This document shows positions 25,155 to 34,908 of a DNA stretch of 64,000 bases, piece by piece. Location: positions 1 through 64,000 of the forward strand of contig CAKSFQ010000007.1 in NCBI GenBank assembly GCA_934454115.1, in the 5' to 3' direction. The notes under the pieces were generated by a model, which ran no database searches, had not been told where the DNA came from, and worked only from the letters and a program-made list of their open reading frames with translations. This DNA is from an uncultured Clostridia bacterium. GTDB lineage: Bacteria > Bacillota > Clostridia > Monoglobales > Monoglobaceae. Positions within the stretch are counted from its first letter, which is position 1; each line of letters begins with the position of its first letter. The translations under genes and the position numbers were made by a program.

Positions 25155-27104
25155 TTAAACCCGCCGTTTAAACATTTTTTCAATCTCCGCCTTGGTGATC
25201 GTAACGCGCACCGGCCGACCGTGCGGACAGGTCTTTACGCCGCCTGTCTCCATCGCCTCGGTGCGGCGCACCAAATCCTGCATCTCGGCCATGCTCAAAT
25301 GATGGTTCGCCTTGATGGCGTACTTGCAGGAGATCATATCGAGCGCACGCTCTTCAAAATCCGCAACCGGGTGTCGTCTCTGCTGCTGCATGGCCTCGCT
25401 AAGCTCCAGCACCAAATCCCGGATGGTCTCCTCGTCTGCCGCAATCGGCGCAGCATGAACAATCACGGAGCCCATACCAAAATCCTCAATCTCAAAGCCA
25501 AATTTTAAAAATTCTGCCCGATGCTCCCAGACAGTCTGTTTTTCCTGAAAATCCAGGTTCAGCACCGCTGGGGTCATCATCATCTGCGCCATGCGCTCCC
25601 GTTTTAAATAGGCGGTGCGCAGCTGTTCAAACCGCAGCCGCTCATGCGCGGCATGCTGATCAATCAAAAAGATACTGTCACCCTTTTGACAAAGGATATA
25701 GGTGTCAAATGCCTGACCGATGATTCTGGTATGCTCCTCCGGCGCCGCCCCCTCTTCCATATCAAAGAGCGCCGTCTGCACCGGCTCAACCGGCCTTGGC
25801 GGTGCGGCCGTCTCAATCGGCTGCACCGACGCGGCATCACCCGGCCGCGGCTCACAAAAAACATTGGTCTTGGGTGCAGGCTCCGGCTGCGCGGCAGCCC
25901 CCTGTTTTTGCGTTTCCTCTAAGCCGGGGCGATCCTGCCGCTTAGGGATGGTATACTCCATATACTGTCTGACCAAGTCCGGGTCTACCCTGCCGCCCTG
26001 TTTCGGAAAACCCGTCATCGCCCCATGTCTTGGGCCAGATGGCGCCGCGTCCGGCACAGCATAATTTTCCGCCGCCCGGTTTTGCACGGGAGCCGATTCT
26101 TCGGCGTGTTCGGCATCCGTCCGATACAAGGCGCTGCGAATGGCGCGGTATGCCACATCATAAATCTGCTTTTCGTTGGCAAACTTCACCTCAGTTTTTG
26201 CCGGGTGGACATTGACATCCACCATGTTTTGCGGCAAATGCACCGAGATAATGAAAAACGGGAACCGACCCACCATGATCGCGTTGCGGAACGCTTCCTC
26301 TGCAACCTTTGCAATCACATGGTTTTTCACATATCTTCCGTTGACAAAAAGCGTCTGTCTCGTCCGATTGCCTCTGGCAAGCTCCGGCTTTCCGATCAAG
26401 CCGGTGATATGAATCTGATCCTCGGTATAATCCACGGGGATTGTCGCTCTGGCGTGATCCAACCCGTAAATTTTCAACACGGCATTTTGCAGGCTGCCGT
26501 CGCCGGCGGTTGAAAACACCTCTTTTTCATCACTCGTGTAAGAAAACGCGATATCCGGACGTGAGAGCGCAATACGGCTCAGCACATCCGCAACATATCC
26601 GGCCTCGGTCGCATCCTTTTTTAAAAACTTCATGCGTGCCGGGACGTTGGCAAACAGCTTTTGCACCAGCATGGTTGTCCCGTCCGCGCAGGCAATCGGC
26701 TGCTTGTCCTTTACGCTTCCGTGCAGCGCCGTAAGGCAGCAGCCCTCCGCTGCGTCCTTGGTTTTGGAGATGACCTCCACCTCTGCCACGGCGCAGATGC
26801 TTGCCAGCGCCTCACCGCGAAATCCCATGGTCGTGATTTGCTCCAGATCGGAGATGGCGGTCAGCTTGCTGGTGGCATGCCGCAAAAACGCAGTCTCGAG
26901 CTGGGCGGCCGGGATTCCGCAGCCGTCGTCAGTCACCCGTATGTAAGCAATACCACCCTTTTTAATCTCGACCTGGATATGGCGTGCGCCGGCGTCCATC
27001 GCATTTTCTACCAGCTCTTTGACAACGGCAGAGGGGCGTTCCGCAACCTCGCCGGCCGCAATCTGATCCGCAACATTTTGCGGCAATACCTGAATCTCCG
27101 GCAT
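25155..27104 (-). CDS. mutL: DNA mismatch repair protein MutL
   Basis: The 649-aa protein has the GHKL ATPase N-terminus (IAAGEVAERPSAVVKELVENAMDAG, then DDGCGI and GFRGEAL). A proline- and alanine-rich linker covers about 340-440. The C-terminal domain contains the endonuclease metal motif DQHAAHERLRFE near residue 480 and the terminal CPHGRPV motif, so it is a nicking-type MutL. The gene follows mutS by nine bases. Confidence 0.96.
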   Translation of the reverse strand: MPEIQVLPQNVADQIAAGEVAERPSAVVKELVENAMDAGARHIQVEIKKGGIAYIRVTDDGCGIPAAQLETAFLRHATSKLTAISDLEQITTMGFRGEALASICAVAEVEVISKTKDAAEGCCLTALHGSVKDKQPIACADGTTMLVQKLFANVPARMKFLKKDATEAGYVADVLSRIALSRPDIAFSYTSDEKEVFSTAGDGSLQNAVLKIYGLDHARATIPVDYTEDQIHITGLIGKPELARGNRTRQTLFVNGRYVKNHVIAKVAEEAFRNAIMVGRFPFFIISVHLPQNMVDVNVHPAKTEVKFANEKQIYDVAYRAIRSALYRTDAEHAEESAPVQNRAAENYAVPDAAPSGPRHGAMTGFPKQGGRVDPDLVRQYMEYTIPKRQDRPGLEETQKQGAAAQPEPAPKTNVFCEPRPGDAASVQPIETAAPPRPVEPVQTALFDMEEGAAPEEHTRIIGQAFDTYILCQKGDSIFLIDQHAAHERLRFEQLRTAYLKRERMAQMMMTPAVLNLDFQEKQTVWEHRAEFLKFGFEIEDFGMGSVIVHAAPIAADEETIRDLVLELSEAMQQQRRHPVADFEERALDMISCKYAIKANHHLSMAEMQDLVRRTEAMETGGVKTCPHGRPVRVTITKAEIEKMFKRRV

Positions 27105-27113
27105 ACTCTCACC

Positions 27114-29762
27114 TTACCTTTCGGATGAATTTTTTGCTTTTGCCTGGAGGTCATAAAGCTTTGTCATGGCCTCCACCGGCGTCATCACATTTAAGTCAAG
27201 CGCTTTCAGCTCAGAAAGCACCGGGCTTTCCTCCGCACCGAAAAAGTCCATCTGCGCCCGGTCGGCTCCCGCATTCTTCACGGCGGAACGAATTTTTGCA
27301 TCTTTTACCTCGTGGTTATCGTCCAGCTCTAACGACTGCACGATCTCACGGGCGCGCTTTACAACCGATTTCTTCACGCCGGCCAGTGCGGCTACGTCCA
27401 CACCGTAGCTCTCGTCCGCGCCGCCGCGAATGATCTTACGCAGAAAATGAATGGTGTTATCCCTTCGTTTGACTGCGATACAATAGTTTTTGACATTGGG
27501 GATTTTACTTTCCAGCTGGGTCAGCTCATGGTAATGCGTGGCAAACATGGTCTTTGCACCGCACTTTTGCACGTCCGCAATGTACTCTGTCACCGCCCAG
27601 GCGATTCCAAGCCCGTCATAGGTGCTGGTACCACGGCCGATTTCGTCCAGGATAATCAGGCTCTTTGCCGTTGCGTGATCCAAAATGTAGGCGACCTCAT
27701 TCATTTCAACCATAAAGGTACTCTGTCCCGACGACAAATCGTCCGACGCCCCGACACGCGTAAAAATCTTATCAACAATCCCGATCTCCGCCTCAGTTGC
27801 CGGCACAAAGCTGCCGATTTGCGCCATCAGCACAATCAGCGCGGTCTGCCGCATATAGGTTGACTTTCCGGCCATGTTCGGCCCGGTAATCATGGCAATC
27901 TGGTTTTCCGCGCAGTCAAGCGTCGCATCGTTTGGAATAAACATGGACTTTTTTTCCAGTTCCTCCAATACCGGATGCCGGCCGTTTTTGATGACGATTT
28001 TATCGCCCATATTCACGCTTGGCATACAGTATCCGTTTTTCTCCGCTACGGCGGCAAAGGAACACAAAACATCGAGGGTCGCAACGGCCTTTGCCGTCCG
28101 CTTTACCCGATAGATCGCCTGTCCCACGCGGTCGCGAACCTGGCAGAACAGCTCATACTCCATATCAATGACGCGGCTGCTGGAATCTAAGACCCGCTCC
28201 TCAACCTCTTTTAACTCCGGCGTGATATAGCGTTCGCCGCCGGCTAAGGTTTGCTTTCTGATAAAATAGTCCGGCACCTGATCCGTGTACTGCTTTGTGG
28301 TCTCGACATAATAGCCAAACACCTTGTTATATCCAAGCTTTAACAGTTTGATGCCGGTTTTTTCTTTTTCCTTCTCTACCAGCTCTCTCAGCTTTTCAAC
28401 ACCATGCTTGGAAAAATCCCGTTCGCGGTCAAGCTCTTCGTTGGCTCCCTCCTTGATCAGGCCGCCGCCGCGCAGACTGGCCGGCGCATCGGGATTGATG
28501 GTCGTGTCAATCAAGGTACAGATGTCATCTAACGGATCGATTTTTTCCGCACACTGGCGAAGCAGCGTGGTTTGCACACCGCTCAGGCAGTGCAGAATCT
28601 GCGGCATCTGCACAAGCGAGAGCATCAGCGCCGTCAGGTCGGCACAACCGGCATTTTTATAAACGATGCGGTTAATCAGCCGCTCAATATCCGCGATATT
28701 TTTAAGCGCTTCGGTGATTTCGGCACGCATCATCGGATCATGCAAAAGCTCACCCACCGCCGTTTGCCGGTTGGCAATCAGCGCACAGTTTAAAAGCGGC
28801 GCCGTAATCCACTGCCGCAGCATTCGGGATCCCATAGAGGTTTGGGTGTGGTTCAGCACGTGAAGGAGGCTGCCCCGCGTATTGCGGTCGCGCAGCGTCT
28901 CTAAAATTTCCAGATTGCGCAGGGTATAGATATCCAGCTGCATTTTATTTTCGTCCCGGCCGACCTCGACCGATTTTAGATTTTTCAGCTCGGTTTTCTG
29001 GGTCTCCTCCAGATACAAAAGCAACGCCCCCAGCGCACAAAGGCAGTGGGCGCTGTCTCCAATTGCCTCGATTCCCTCGGCGCCAAACTGCTGCCGCACC
29101 TTTTTCTCTGCCGCTTCCTTATCGTATGCCCAGTCATAGTAGCTGTGCAGTGCGCCGTGGGTACGATCCGCGATGTGCGTGCGCAGCGATTCGTCCTGAT
29201 AGGCGTAGGAATGAAAGATGGTTTCCATCGGCATGGTTTTTGCCAGCTCATTCATCAGCGGCAGAAGATAATCCTCATCCGCAAATTCCCGTGCGATGCA
29301 TTCGCCGGTTGTGATATCCACCATCGCCACACCGGCGCCGTCCTCATCGGCATAAAGGGAACAAAGATAGTTGTTTTTATTGGCGTCCAGCGCCGCCGTG
29401 TCCATAATCGTACCCGGCGTAACCACGCGGATGACCTCACGCTTTACGATACCCTTGGCCGATTTGGGATCCTCCGCCTGTTCGCAGATTGCGACACGAT
29501 AGCCGTTTTCTACCAGTTTTGCAATATAACTGTCCGCAGCATGAAAAGGAACGCCGCACATGGGAGCCCTCTCCTCCATACCGCAGTTACGGCCTGTCAG
29601 CGCAATATTCAGCGCCTTGGCCGCGATTTTTGCATCGTCAAAGAACATCTCATAAAAATCGCCCAGACGATACATCAAAATACAGTCTGCGTATTCTTTT
29701 TTGACTGCAAAATACTGTTTCATCATCGGGGTCAAATCTTCGACCCGGATTTCCTGACTCAT
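27114..29762 (-). CDS. mutS: DNA mismatch repair protein MutS
   Basis: MutS recognises mismatches and recruits MutL. From the start at 29762 (MSQEIRVEDLTPMMKQYF) it is 882 aa. Features are an N-terminal mismatch-binding domain with YRLGDFYEMFFDDA (the Phe-x-Glu region), the core and clamp, and the ATPase with GPNMAGKSTYMRQ, DEIGRGTSTYDG and a terminal region. The longer open frame upstream is not supported; GGGGAGGG lies before the chosen ATG. Confidence 0.97.
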   Translation of the reverse strand: MSQEIRVEDLTPMMKQYFAVKKEYADCILMYRLGDFYEMFFDDAKIAAKALNIALTGRNCGMEERAPMCGVPFHAADSYIAKLVENGYRVAICEQAEDPKSAKGIVKREVIRVVTPGTIMDTAALDANKNNYLCSLYADEDGAGVAMVDITTGECIAREFADEDYLLPLMNELAKTMPMETIFHSYAYQDESLRTHIADRTHGALHSYYDWAYDKEAAEKKVRQQFGAEGIEAIGDSAHCLCALGALLLYLEETQKTELKNLKSVEVGRDENKMQLDIYTLRNLEILETLRDRNTRGSLLHVLNHTQTSMGSRMLRQWITAPLLNCALIANRQTAVGELLHDPMMRAEITEALKNIADIERLINRIVYKNAGCADLTALMLSLVQMPQILHCLSGVQTTLLRQCAEKIDPLDDICTLIDTTINPDAPASLRGGGLIKEGANEELDRERDFSKHGVEKLRELVEKEKEKTGIKLLKLGYNKVFGYYVETTKQYTDQVPDYFIRKQTLAGGERYITPELKEVEERVLDSSSRVIDMEYELFCQVRDRVGQAIYRVKRTAKAVATLDVLCSFAAVAEKNGYCMPSVNMGDKIVIKNGRHPVLEELEKKSMFIPNDATLDCAENQIAMITGPNMAGKSTYMRQTALIVLMAQIGSFVPATEAEIGIVDKIFTRVGASDDLSSGQSTFMVEMNEVAYILDHATAKSLIILDEIGRGTSTYDGLGIAWAVTEYIADVQKCGAKTMFATHYHELTQLESKIPNVKNYCIAVKRRDNTIHFLRKIIRGGADESYGVDVAALAGVKKSVVKRAREIVQSLELDDNHEVKDAKIRSAVKNAGADRAQMDFFGAEESPVLSELKALDLNVMTPVEAMTKLYDLQAKAKNSSER

Positions 29763-29805
29763 CTGTTCCCTCCCCTTTCGGCAGCCTGATATTACAAGAC
29801 CGATA

Positions 29806-29842
29806 GGAAGAAAACCGCAGGCCAATGATTGCCGGCGGTTTT
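29806..29842 (-). terminator. Hairpin between ricA-like gene and mutS
   Basis: AAAACCGC and GCGGTTTT pair, extended by GGC/GCC across one mismatch, ahead of a weak T-rich tail (TTTTCTTCCT) on minus. It may partly terminate the upstream pncB-prs-miaB transcript and lower mutS-mutL expression. Confidence 0.5.
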
Positions 29843-29853
29843 TCTTCTTTATT

Positions 29854-30243
29854 TTAATGGCATCCGCCGCATGTCGAGCAGGAACCGCCGCAGCTATGTC
29901 CGCTGTGAAGCGCGCTTTTGATGATCTGGTCCATTTGCGAAAGCACCTGTTCCAGCTGCTGATTGGCCTCGATATATTCACGGATTACGGCATTTTGTGC
30001 CATCTTATTAAACTCCTGCTGGAGATATTCGTTGATTTCCTTTGCCTCGTCCGCCGTTGGCTGACGATCCTGAAAACGCTCCATTTTTTCCTGGCGTTTA
30101 TCATTGTAACCGTTGATTAAATCCACCGCCTCGGCATCGCCGGTCAGCGCACGGTTTGCCTCATCGGCACGTTTTTTGACGTCACTGTGCGCAATCAGTT
30201 CGCTCAGTTCTTTTGCTTTTTCAAATATTTTTTCCTGATCCAT
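29854..30243 (-). CDS. YlbF/YmcA (RicA-like) family protein
   Basis: A 129-aa all-helical protein (Com_YlbF family). In Bacillus subtilis the relatives RicA, RicF and RicT form an Fe-S-containing complex that affects RNase Y cleavage and development. Here the gene overlaps the end of miaB and precedes mutS-mutL, like ymcB-ymcA-(cotE)-mutS-mutL, so by position it corresponds to ymcA/ricA. The C-terminus is unusually Cys/His rich (GHSCGGSCSTCGGCH), a plausible cluster or metal site. The start at 30243 has GGAGGAAG upstream. Confidence 0.82.
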   Translation of the reverse strand: MDQEKIFEKAKELSELIAHSDVKKRADEANRALTGDAEAVDLINGYNDKRQEKMERFQDRQPTADEAKEINEYLQQEFNKMAQNAVIREYIEANQQLEQVLSQMDQIIKSALHSGHSCGGSCSTCGGCH

Positions 30244-31660
30244 TTTCTTCCTCCTCGATGATTTCACCAAACAGAGACCACGTCTGGGTTTTTGTAATCT
30301 TCACCTTAACCATCTGCCCGATCTGCTCTTTTGTGCCCGGAAAGTTCACCACTTTGCCGCCCTCAGTTCGTCCGGTCAGCGTCTCTTGATTGTTTTTGCT
30401 AAATCCCTCGACCAGCACGGTTTCCGTGTTGCCGAGATATGCGTCATTTTTGCGTCTGGAAATTTCGTTCTGCACGGCGAGCATCGCCTCAAAGTTCTGA
30501 TGCTTTTGCGCCTCGTCCATCACGTCCGGCATCTTGGCCGCCGGGGTGCCGTTTCGTTTGGAATAGATAAACGAAAAAATCGTGTCATATTCCACTTCCT
30601 TTAAAAGCGAGACCGTCTCGGCAAAATCCGCGTCCGTCTCACCGGGGAACCCTACAATAATATCGGTCGTCAAAACAATCTCCGGCATGGCGGCGCGCAC
30701 CTTTTTCACCAGGGAAAGGTACTGATCCCGGGTGTATTTTCGGTTCATAACCTTTAATACACGATCCGAACCCGACTGTACCGGAAGATGCAATTGCTTG
30801 CAGATTTTCTTCTCGCTTGCCATCACGGCAATCAGCTCGTCTGACAAATCCTTGGGGTGCGAGGTCATAAAACGTACCCGTTCGATGCCGTCTACGCGGC
30901 AGACCGACTGCAAAAGTGCAGCAAAGGAAAGATCGCCTTCAAGATCGTTTCCGTAGGAGTTGACGTTTTGCCCCAGGAGCATAACCTCCCGATAACCTTT
31001 TCGCGCTACCTCGCGTACCTCATCGAGGATATGCTCTGCGTCCCGGCTGCGTTCCCTGCCGCGCACGTAGGGAACAATGCAGTAGGTGCAAAAATTGTTG
31101 CAGCCGTACATAATCGGAATCCTTGCAAGCGGCGGTTCGGAGCGAAAATACGAAATCTCCTCCGCGATGCGGCCATCCTCGTTTTCGGTCGCAAAAACGC
31201 GTTGCTTTTGCATCGCCTCATACAAAAGTTCCGGCATCCGATACAGAGCATGCGTGCCGAACACCAAATCCACATGGGTATATTTTTTTTGAATCGTCTC
31301 GGCAATATGCGCCTGCTGCATCATGCATCCGCATACCCCGATGATCATATCCGGTCTGCGGCGCTTTTGATGCTTCAGCGCGCCCAGGTTGCCGAACACG
31401 CGCAGTTCCGCATTCTCACGCACGGCGCAGGTATTATAAATCACAAGATCCGCATGCATGGCGTCCTCACAAAAGTCATATCCCATCTCAAAAAGCATAC
31501 CCTTGATCTTTTCGGAATCGCTGGTGTTTTGCTGGCAGCCGTACGTCTCAACAAAGGCGAGGGGCTGGCTTTCTCTGCCCTCTGTCACGGTACGGATTTT
31601 GCGGATATAGTCCTGCTGCTGCGCCATCTCCTCTGCGCTGATTTCACGGTTTTGCTTCAT
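30221..31660 (-). CDS. miaB: tRNA-2-methylthio-N6-dimethylallyladenosine synthase
   Basis: MiaB methylthiolates i6A37 in tRNA. The 479-aa protein has the N-terminal UPF0004 domain (ETYGCQQNTSDSE, NTCAVRENAE, GCMMQ) binding one cluster. The radical SAM motif YGCNNFCTYCIVPYVRGRERSR follows at mid-length, written here in segments C-x3-C-x2-C, with a C-terminal TRAM domain. Its start overlaps the prs stop by 4 bp. It shares a transcript with miaA, which makes its substrate. Confidence 0.96.
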   Translation of the reverse strand: MKQNREISAEEMAQQQDYIRKIRTVTEGRESQPLAFVETYGCQQNTSDSEKIKGMLFEMGYDFCEDAMHADLVIYNTCAVRENAELRVFGNLGALKHQKRRRPDMIIGVCGCMMQQAHIAETIQKKYTHVDLVFGTHALYRMPELLYEAMQKQRVFATENEDGRIAEEISYFRSEPPLARIPIMYGCNNFCTYCIVPYVRGRERSRDAEHILDEVREVARKGYREVMLLGQNVNSYGNDLEGDLSFAALLQSVCRVDGIERVRFMTSHPKDLSDELIAVMASEKKICKQLHLPVQSGSDRVLKVMNRKYTRDQYLSLVKKVRAAMPEIVLTTDIIVGFPGETDADFAETVSLLKEVEYDTIFSFIYSKRNGTPAAKMPDVMDEAQKHQNFEAMLAVQNEISRRKNDAYLGNTETVLVEGFSKNNQETLTGRTEGGKVVNFPGTKEQIGQMVKVKITKTQTWSLFGEIIEEEENGSGKNI

Positions 31661-32790
31661 GCCTGACCTCTGTACTTATTTAAGATTTTTTCAATCCGGC
31701 TGATCGGCGTCAAAAGCTCACTGATAGAATTGTCATCATTGAGCGTTTTGATAATCAGCGCAATGTATTTTGACATATCCACCTCATGATACCACGGCGC
31801 CCTTAAAAGCTCCGGCATACGGTATACCAGGTTGGTGGTAAACACCGCATCAATCAAGCCGGACTCGTATGCCTGGTTAAATTTATCCACTCCTTCGGTA
31901 AACAGACCAAAGGTCGAAAATACCAGAACGCGTCTGGCCTTTCTCTTTTTCAGCTCTTTTGCCACGTCAATCATGGAATCCCCGGAGGCAATCATATCGT
32001 CAACAACGATAACGTCCTTGCCGGCGAGATCACTGCCCAAAAACTCATGCGCAACAATCGGGTTCTTCCCGTCGACGACCGTCGCATAATCGCGCCGCTT
32101 GTAGAACATACCCAGATCCATCCCCAGTACCGAGGAATAATAAATACAGCGGCCGACCGCACCCTCATCGGGAGATATAATCATGGTATTGTCTTTATTT
32201 AAAATAATCTTGTCGTCATAGCGCAGACACGCTTTAATCATCTGATACGTTGCATGGACATTTTCAAACCCGGTCAGCGGGATTGCGTTTTGAACCCGCG
32301 GATCATGAGCATCAAATGTGATGATGTTGTCAACGCCCATTGTCTCAAGCTCCTGCAGCGCCAATGCACAGTCGAGCGACTCTCTGGCAACCCTTTTGTG
32401 CTGACGCCCCTCGTAGAGCATCGGCATAATCACCGTGATGCGCTTTGCCTTACCCCCCATTGCCGAGATCACACGTTTCACATCCTGAAAATGGTCGTCC
32501 GGGCTCATCGGCCGTTCCTGTCCGTACATTTTATAGGTTACGCCATAGTTAAACGCATCCATCACGATGTACATATCATAAGTACGGATCGAATGCATAA
32601 TCAACGCCTTTGCCTCACCGGTACCAAACCGCGGCGAGCTGACCGGAATCAAAAACGAATCCGTCTGCTTCCCCTCTTCCTGATTGAATTTCTGAAGATG
32701 TGCGTTGATTTTTTGCACCATCTCCTCGCAGCCCTTCATGCCAATGACGCCGAGTTTGCCCAAGTTACAGGTCTCCCCTGTACAATCCAT
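31657..32790 (-). CDS. prs: Ribose-phosphate pyrophosphokinase (long clostridial type)
   Basis: Prs makes PRPP from ribose 5-phosphate and ATP. The 377-aa protein is the longer, divergent form found in Clostridia. It has RQHKRVARESLDCALALQ (ATP-binding region), FDAHDPRVQNA near residue 160, and the PRPP loop VIVVDDMIASGDSM near residue 250. It lies downstream of pncB, which consumes PRPP, so product and user are co-expressed. Confidence 0.92.
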   Translation of the reverse strand: MDCTGETCNLGKLGVIGMKGCEEMVQKINAHLQKFNQEEGKQTDSFLIPVSSPRFGTGEAKALIMHSIRTYDMYIVMDAFNYGVTYKMYGQERPMSPDDHFQDVKRVISAMGGKAKRITVIMPMLYEGRQHKRVARESLDCALALQELETMGVDNIITFDAHDPRVQNAIPLTGFENVHATYQMIKACLRYDDKIILNKDNTMIISPDEGAVGRCIYYSSVLGMDLGMFYKRRDYATVVDGKNPIVAHEFLGSDLAGKDVIVVDDMIASGDSMIDVAKELKKRKARRVLVFSTFGLFTEGVDKFNQAYESGLIDAVFTTNLVYRMPELLRAPWYHEVDMSKYIALIIKTLNDDNSISELLTPISRIEKILNKYRGQA

Positions 32791-32846
32791 GCCTACATCA
32801 ACCCTTTCTCTTTTGCCAATTTATATTAAAGTTTATCTGCTCTGTG

Positions 32847-34301
32847 TTATCGGCTGTACTCTGACAGCAATGCATAGCGGATATCCCAAAGCTTTTGGGA
32901 TAAATCCACGTAGTATTCATGCGGATTTTCAAACCGCTTTACCTCATCCCAGATCGTGGCAAGCTTTTCCTTTGCATAGCCGCGGATTTCCTCCAGCGTC
33001 GGCGACTGATAAACGCAAACGCCGTCTTTAAAAATCGGCACCTGCAAAGGCTCTGCCTGAAAGTCCGTTACGATTTTCCGCTTCCAGGTGTTTCTGGGAT
33101 CAAAAATCTCATACGGCTTGGTATCGTCAATCTTTTCATCATAGGTAGTAAGCACATCGGCAATCGCCATCTGTGTGTCCTTCGAATAGAGACGGTACAC
33201 CTTTTTAAAATACGGTGTAGTAATCTTTGCCACATTCTCACTCACCTTGATGCGCGGCTGAATCACCCCGCCGTCTTCAATCGCTACCAGCTTATAGACG
33301 CCGCCAAACACCGGTTCGGACTTTGAGGTAATCAGCCGCTCCCCCACGCCGAAGGAATCAATCCTTGCCCCCTGCTGCAAAATATCACGGATAATATATT
33401 CATCCAGGGAGTTTGAAATCACGATCTTCGCGCTCTCCCAGCCGGCATCATCCAATATTTTGCGGCATTTTCGGGTAAGATACGTAATATCGCCGCTGTC
33501 AATCCGAATCCCGCAGTTTCTGATACCGAGCGGCTTTAACACCTCATCAAAGGTACGGATCGCATTCGGCAAGCCGCTTTTTAAAACATTGTAGGTATCA
33601 ATCAAAAGCGTGCAGTTATTAGGATATGCCTTGGCATAAGCCATGAATGCGTCAAGCTCCGTATCAAAGGACTGCACCCAGCTGTGCGCCATGGTGCCGA
33701 GCGCCGGCACATGAAACATCTGATCCGAGATCGTACACGCCGTGCCGCATACGCCGCCGATATACGCCGCGCGTGCGCCGTAAATCGCCCCGTCATAGCC
33801 CTGCGCCCGGCGCGAGCCGAACTCCATCACCGGAATATCCCCGGCAGCACGGACGATTCGGTTGCTCTTGGTCGCAATCAGGCTCTGGTGGTTAATCGTC
33901 AAAAGAATCATAGTCTCTAAAAACTGTGCCTGCATCAGAGGGCCGCGCACCGTCACGATCGGCTCATTCGGGAAAATCGGCGTCCCCTCCGGCACGGCCC
34001 AAACATCGCAGGAAAACCGAAAATTTTTTAAATAGTTTAAAAACGCCTCGTCAAAAATGCCTTTATTCCGAAGGTAATCAATATCCTCCGCGGTGAATTT
34101 TAAATTCTCAAAATATGCAATCAGCTGCTCTACCCCTGCCATGATTGCAAACCCTGCGCCGTCCGGCGCCTGTCTGAAATACATGTCAAAATAGGCGATC
34201 TTCTCTCCCATGCCCTCCTTCAGGTAGCCGTTCGCCATCGTTAACTCATAAAAGTCCGTCAGCATGGTATAATTCATGCTATCTGCGCCCTCTTTCTGCA
34301 T
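32847..34301 (-). CDS. pncB: Nicotinate phosphoribosyltransferase
   Basis: PncB makes nicotinate mononucleotide from nicotinate and PRPP in NAD salvage. The 484-aa protein contains TMLTDFYELTMANGY at the N-terminus, the GSRRAQGYDGA segment, and the phosphorylatable-His region GTMAHSWVQS. Two starts are possible: 34301 with AAGGAAG five bases upstream, and 34277 (MNYTML) with GAGGG ten bases upstream. It begins the run pncB-prs-miaB-ricA-mutS-mutL-miaA. Confidence 0.95.
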   Translation of the reverse strand: MQKEGADSMNYTMLTDFYELTMANGYLKEGMGEKIAYFDMYFRQAPDGAGFAIMAGVEQLIAYFENLKFTAEDIDYLRNKGIFDEAFLNYLKNFRFSCDVWAVPEGTPIFPNEPIVTVRGPLMQAQFLETMILLTINHQSLIATKSNRIVRAAGDIPVMEFGSRRAQGYDGAIYGARAAYIGGVCGTACTISDQMFHVPALGTMAHSWVQSFDTELDAFMAYAKAYPNNCTLLIDTYNVLKSGLPNAIRTFDEVLKPLGIRNCGIRIDSGDITYLTRKCRKILDDAGWESAKIVISNSLDEYIIRDILQQGARIDSFGVGERLITSKSEPVFGGVYKLVAIEDGGVIQPRIKVSENVAKITTPYFKKVYRLYSKDTQMAIADVLTTYDEKIDDTKPYEIFDPRNTWKRKIVTDFQAEPLQVPIFKDGVCVYQSPTLEEIRGYAKEKLATIWDEVKRFENPHEYYVDLSQKLWDIRYALLSEYSR

Positions 34302-34333
34302 TATAACTTCCTTGTTTTCACACTAGCAAGGAC

Positions 34334-34363
34334 AGTATATCATATCTGCGGGGTAAAAAACAA
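34334..34363 (-). promoter_or_regulatory. Putative promoter of the pncB run
   Basis: TTGTTT, 18 bases, TATACT on the minus strand. It is back to back with the plus-strand promoter at 34381. Confidence 0.55.
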
Positions 34364-34380
34364 GCATTTCTGATAAAATA

Positions 34381-34409
34381 TTGACAAAATCTCTGAAAAT
34401 CGTTATGAT
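34381..34409 (+). promoter_or_regulatory. Promoter of NusG-II / Gx transporter genes
   Basis: Perfect TTGACA, 17-bp spacer, TATGAT (5/6), about 90 bases before the first gene. Confidence 0.8.
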
Positions 34410-34500
34410 TCTCTAAGAAGTCCAATCTTCACCGTAAATAAAATAGATAATTTGTCCAGTCCGGGGCGTTCCCCGACAAAATAAAAAAAGGGTGATTTTC

Positions 34501-34878
34501 ATGAAAACCAGACACTGGATTTTGTTGTTTTCCACACTTTTTCTGCTCTGCGGCGTTATGATTTTTCAGATGGCGCACCGGAAGCAAAAAATACAGATCG
34601 CCGAAATTTACCAAGACGGCATCCTGGTACAAACCGTTGACCTTTCTCAAATCGATGCGCCGCAGGAAATCCCGGTTTACGGCGACCACAGTGCGGAAAA
34701 CATCATTCTCGCCGCGCACGGAAGCATCCGGATGCAATCCGCCAACTGCCCCGATCAGCTTTGCGTCCGCCAAGGCAGTATACAAAATGCCATGATCCCG
34801 ATTGTCTGCCTGCCCCATCGCGTTGTCATTCGTATATTAGGCGATCATGACGGCGGCGCGGACATCGTCACAAACTAG
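34501..34878 (+). CDS. NusG domain II-containing membrane-anchored protein
   Basis: A 125-aa protein with one N-terminal membrane segment (about residues 5-23) and an extracellular NusG-II-type beta domain ending in the CPDQLCVRQG and IVCLPHRVVI segments typical of this family. The function is unknown. In many Firmicutes it is paired with the Gx transporter gene, as here (30-bp gap), suggesting they act together. Start at 34501 with AAGGGTGA upstream. Confidence 0.85.
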   Translation: MKTRHWILLFSTLFLLCGVMIFQMAHRKQKIQIAEIYQDGILVQTVDLSQIDAPQEIPVYGDHSAENIILAAHGSIRMQSANCPDQLCVRQGSIQNAMIPIVCLPHRVVIRILGDHDGGADIVTN

Positions 34879-34908
34879 CCAAGCCAGCCACCCAAGGAGG
34901 AATTTTTC

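Noticed and set aside
24402..25508. 368-aa open frame on plus over miaA/mutL
   Set aside because: Antisense to two conserved genes; Pro/Arg/Ser-rich low-information translation.
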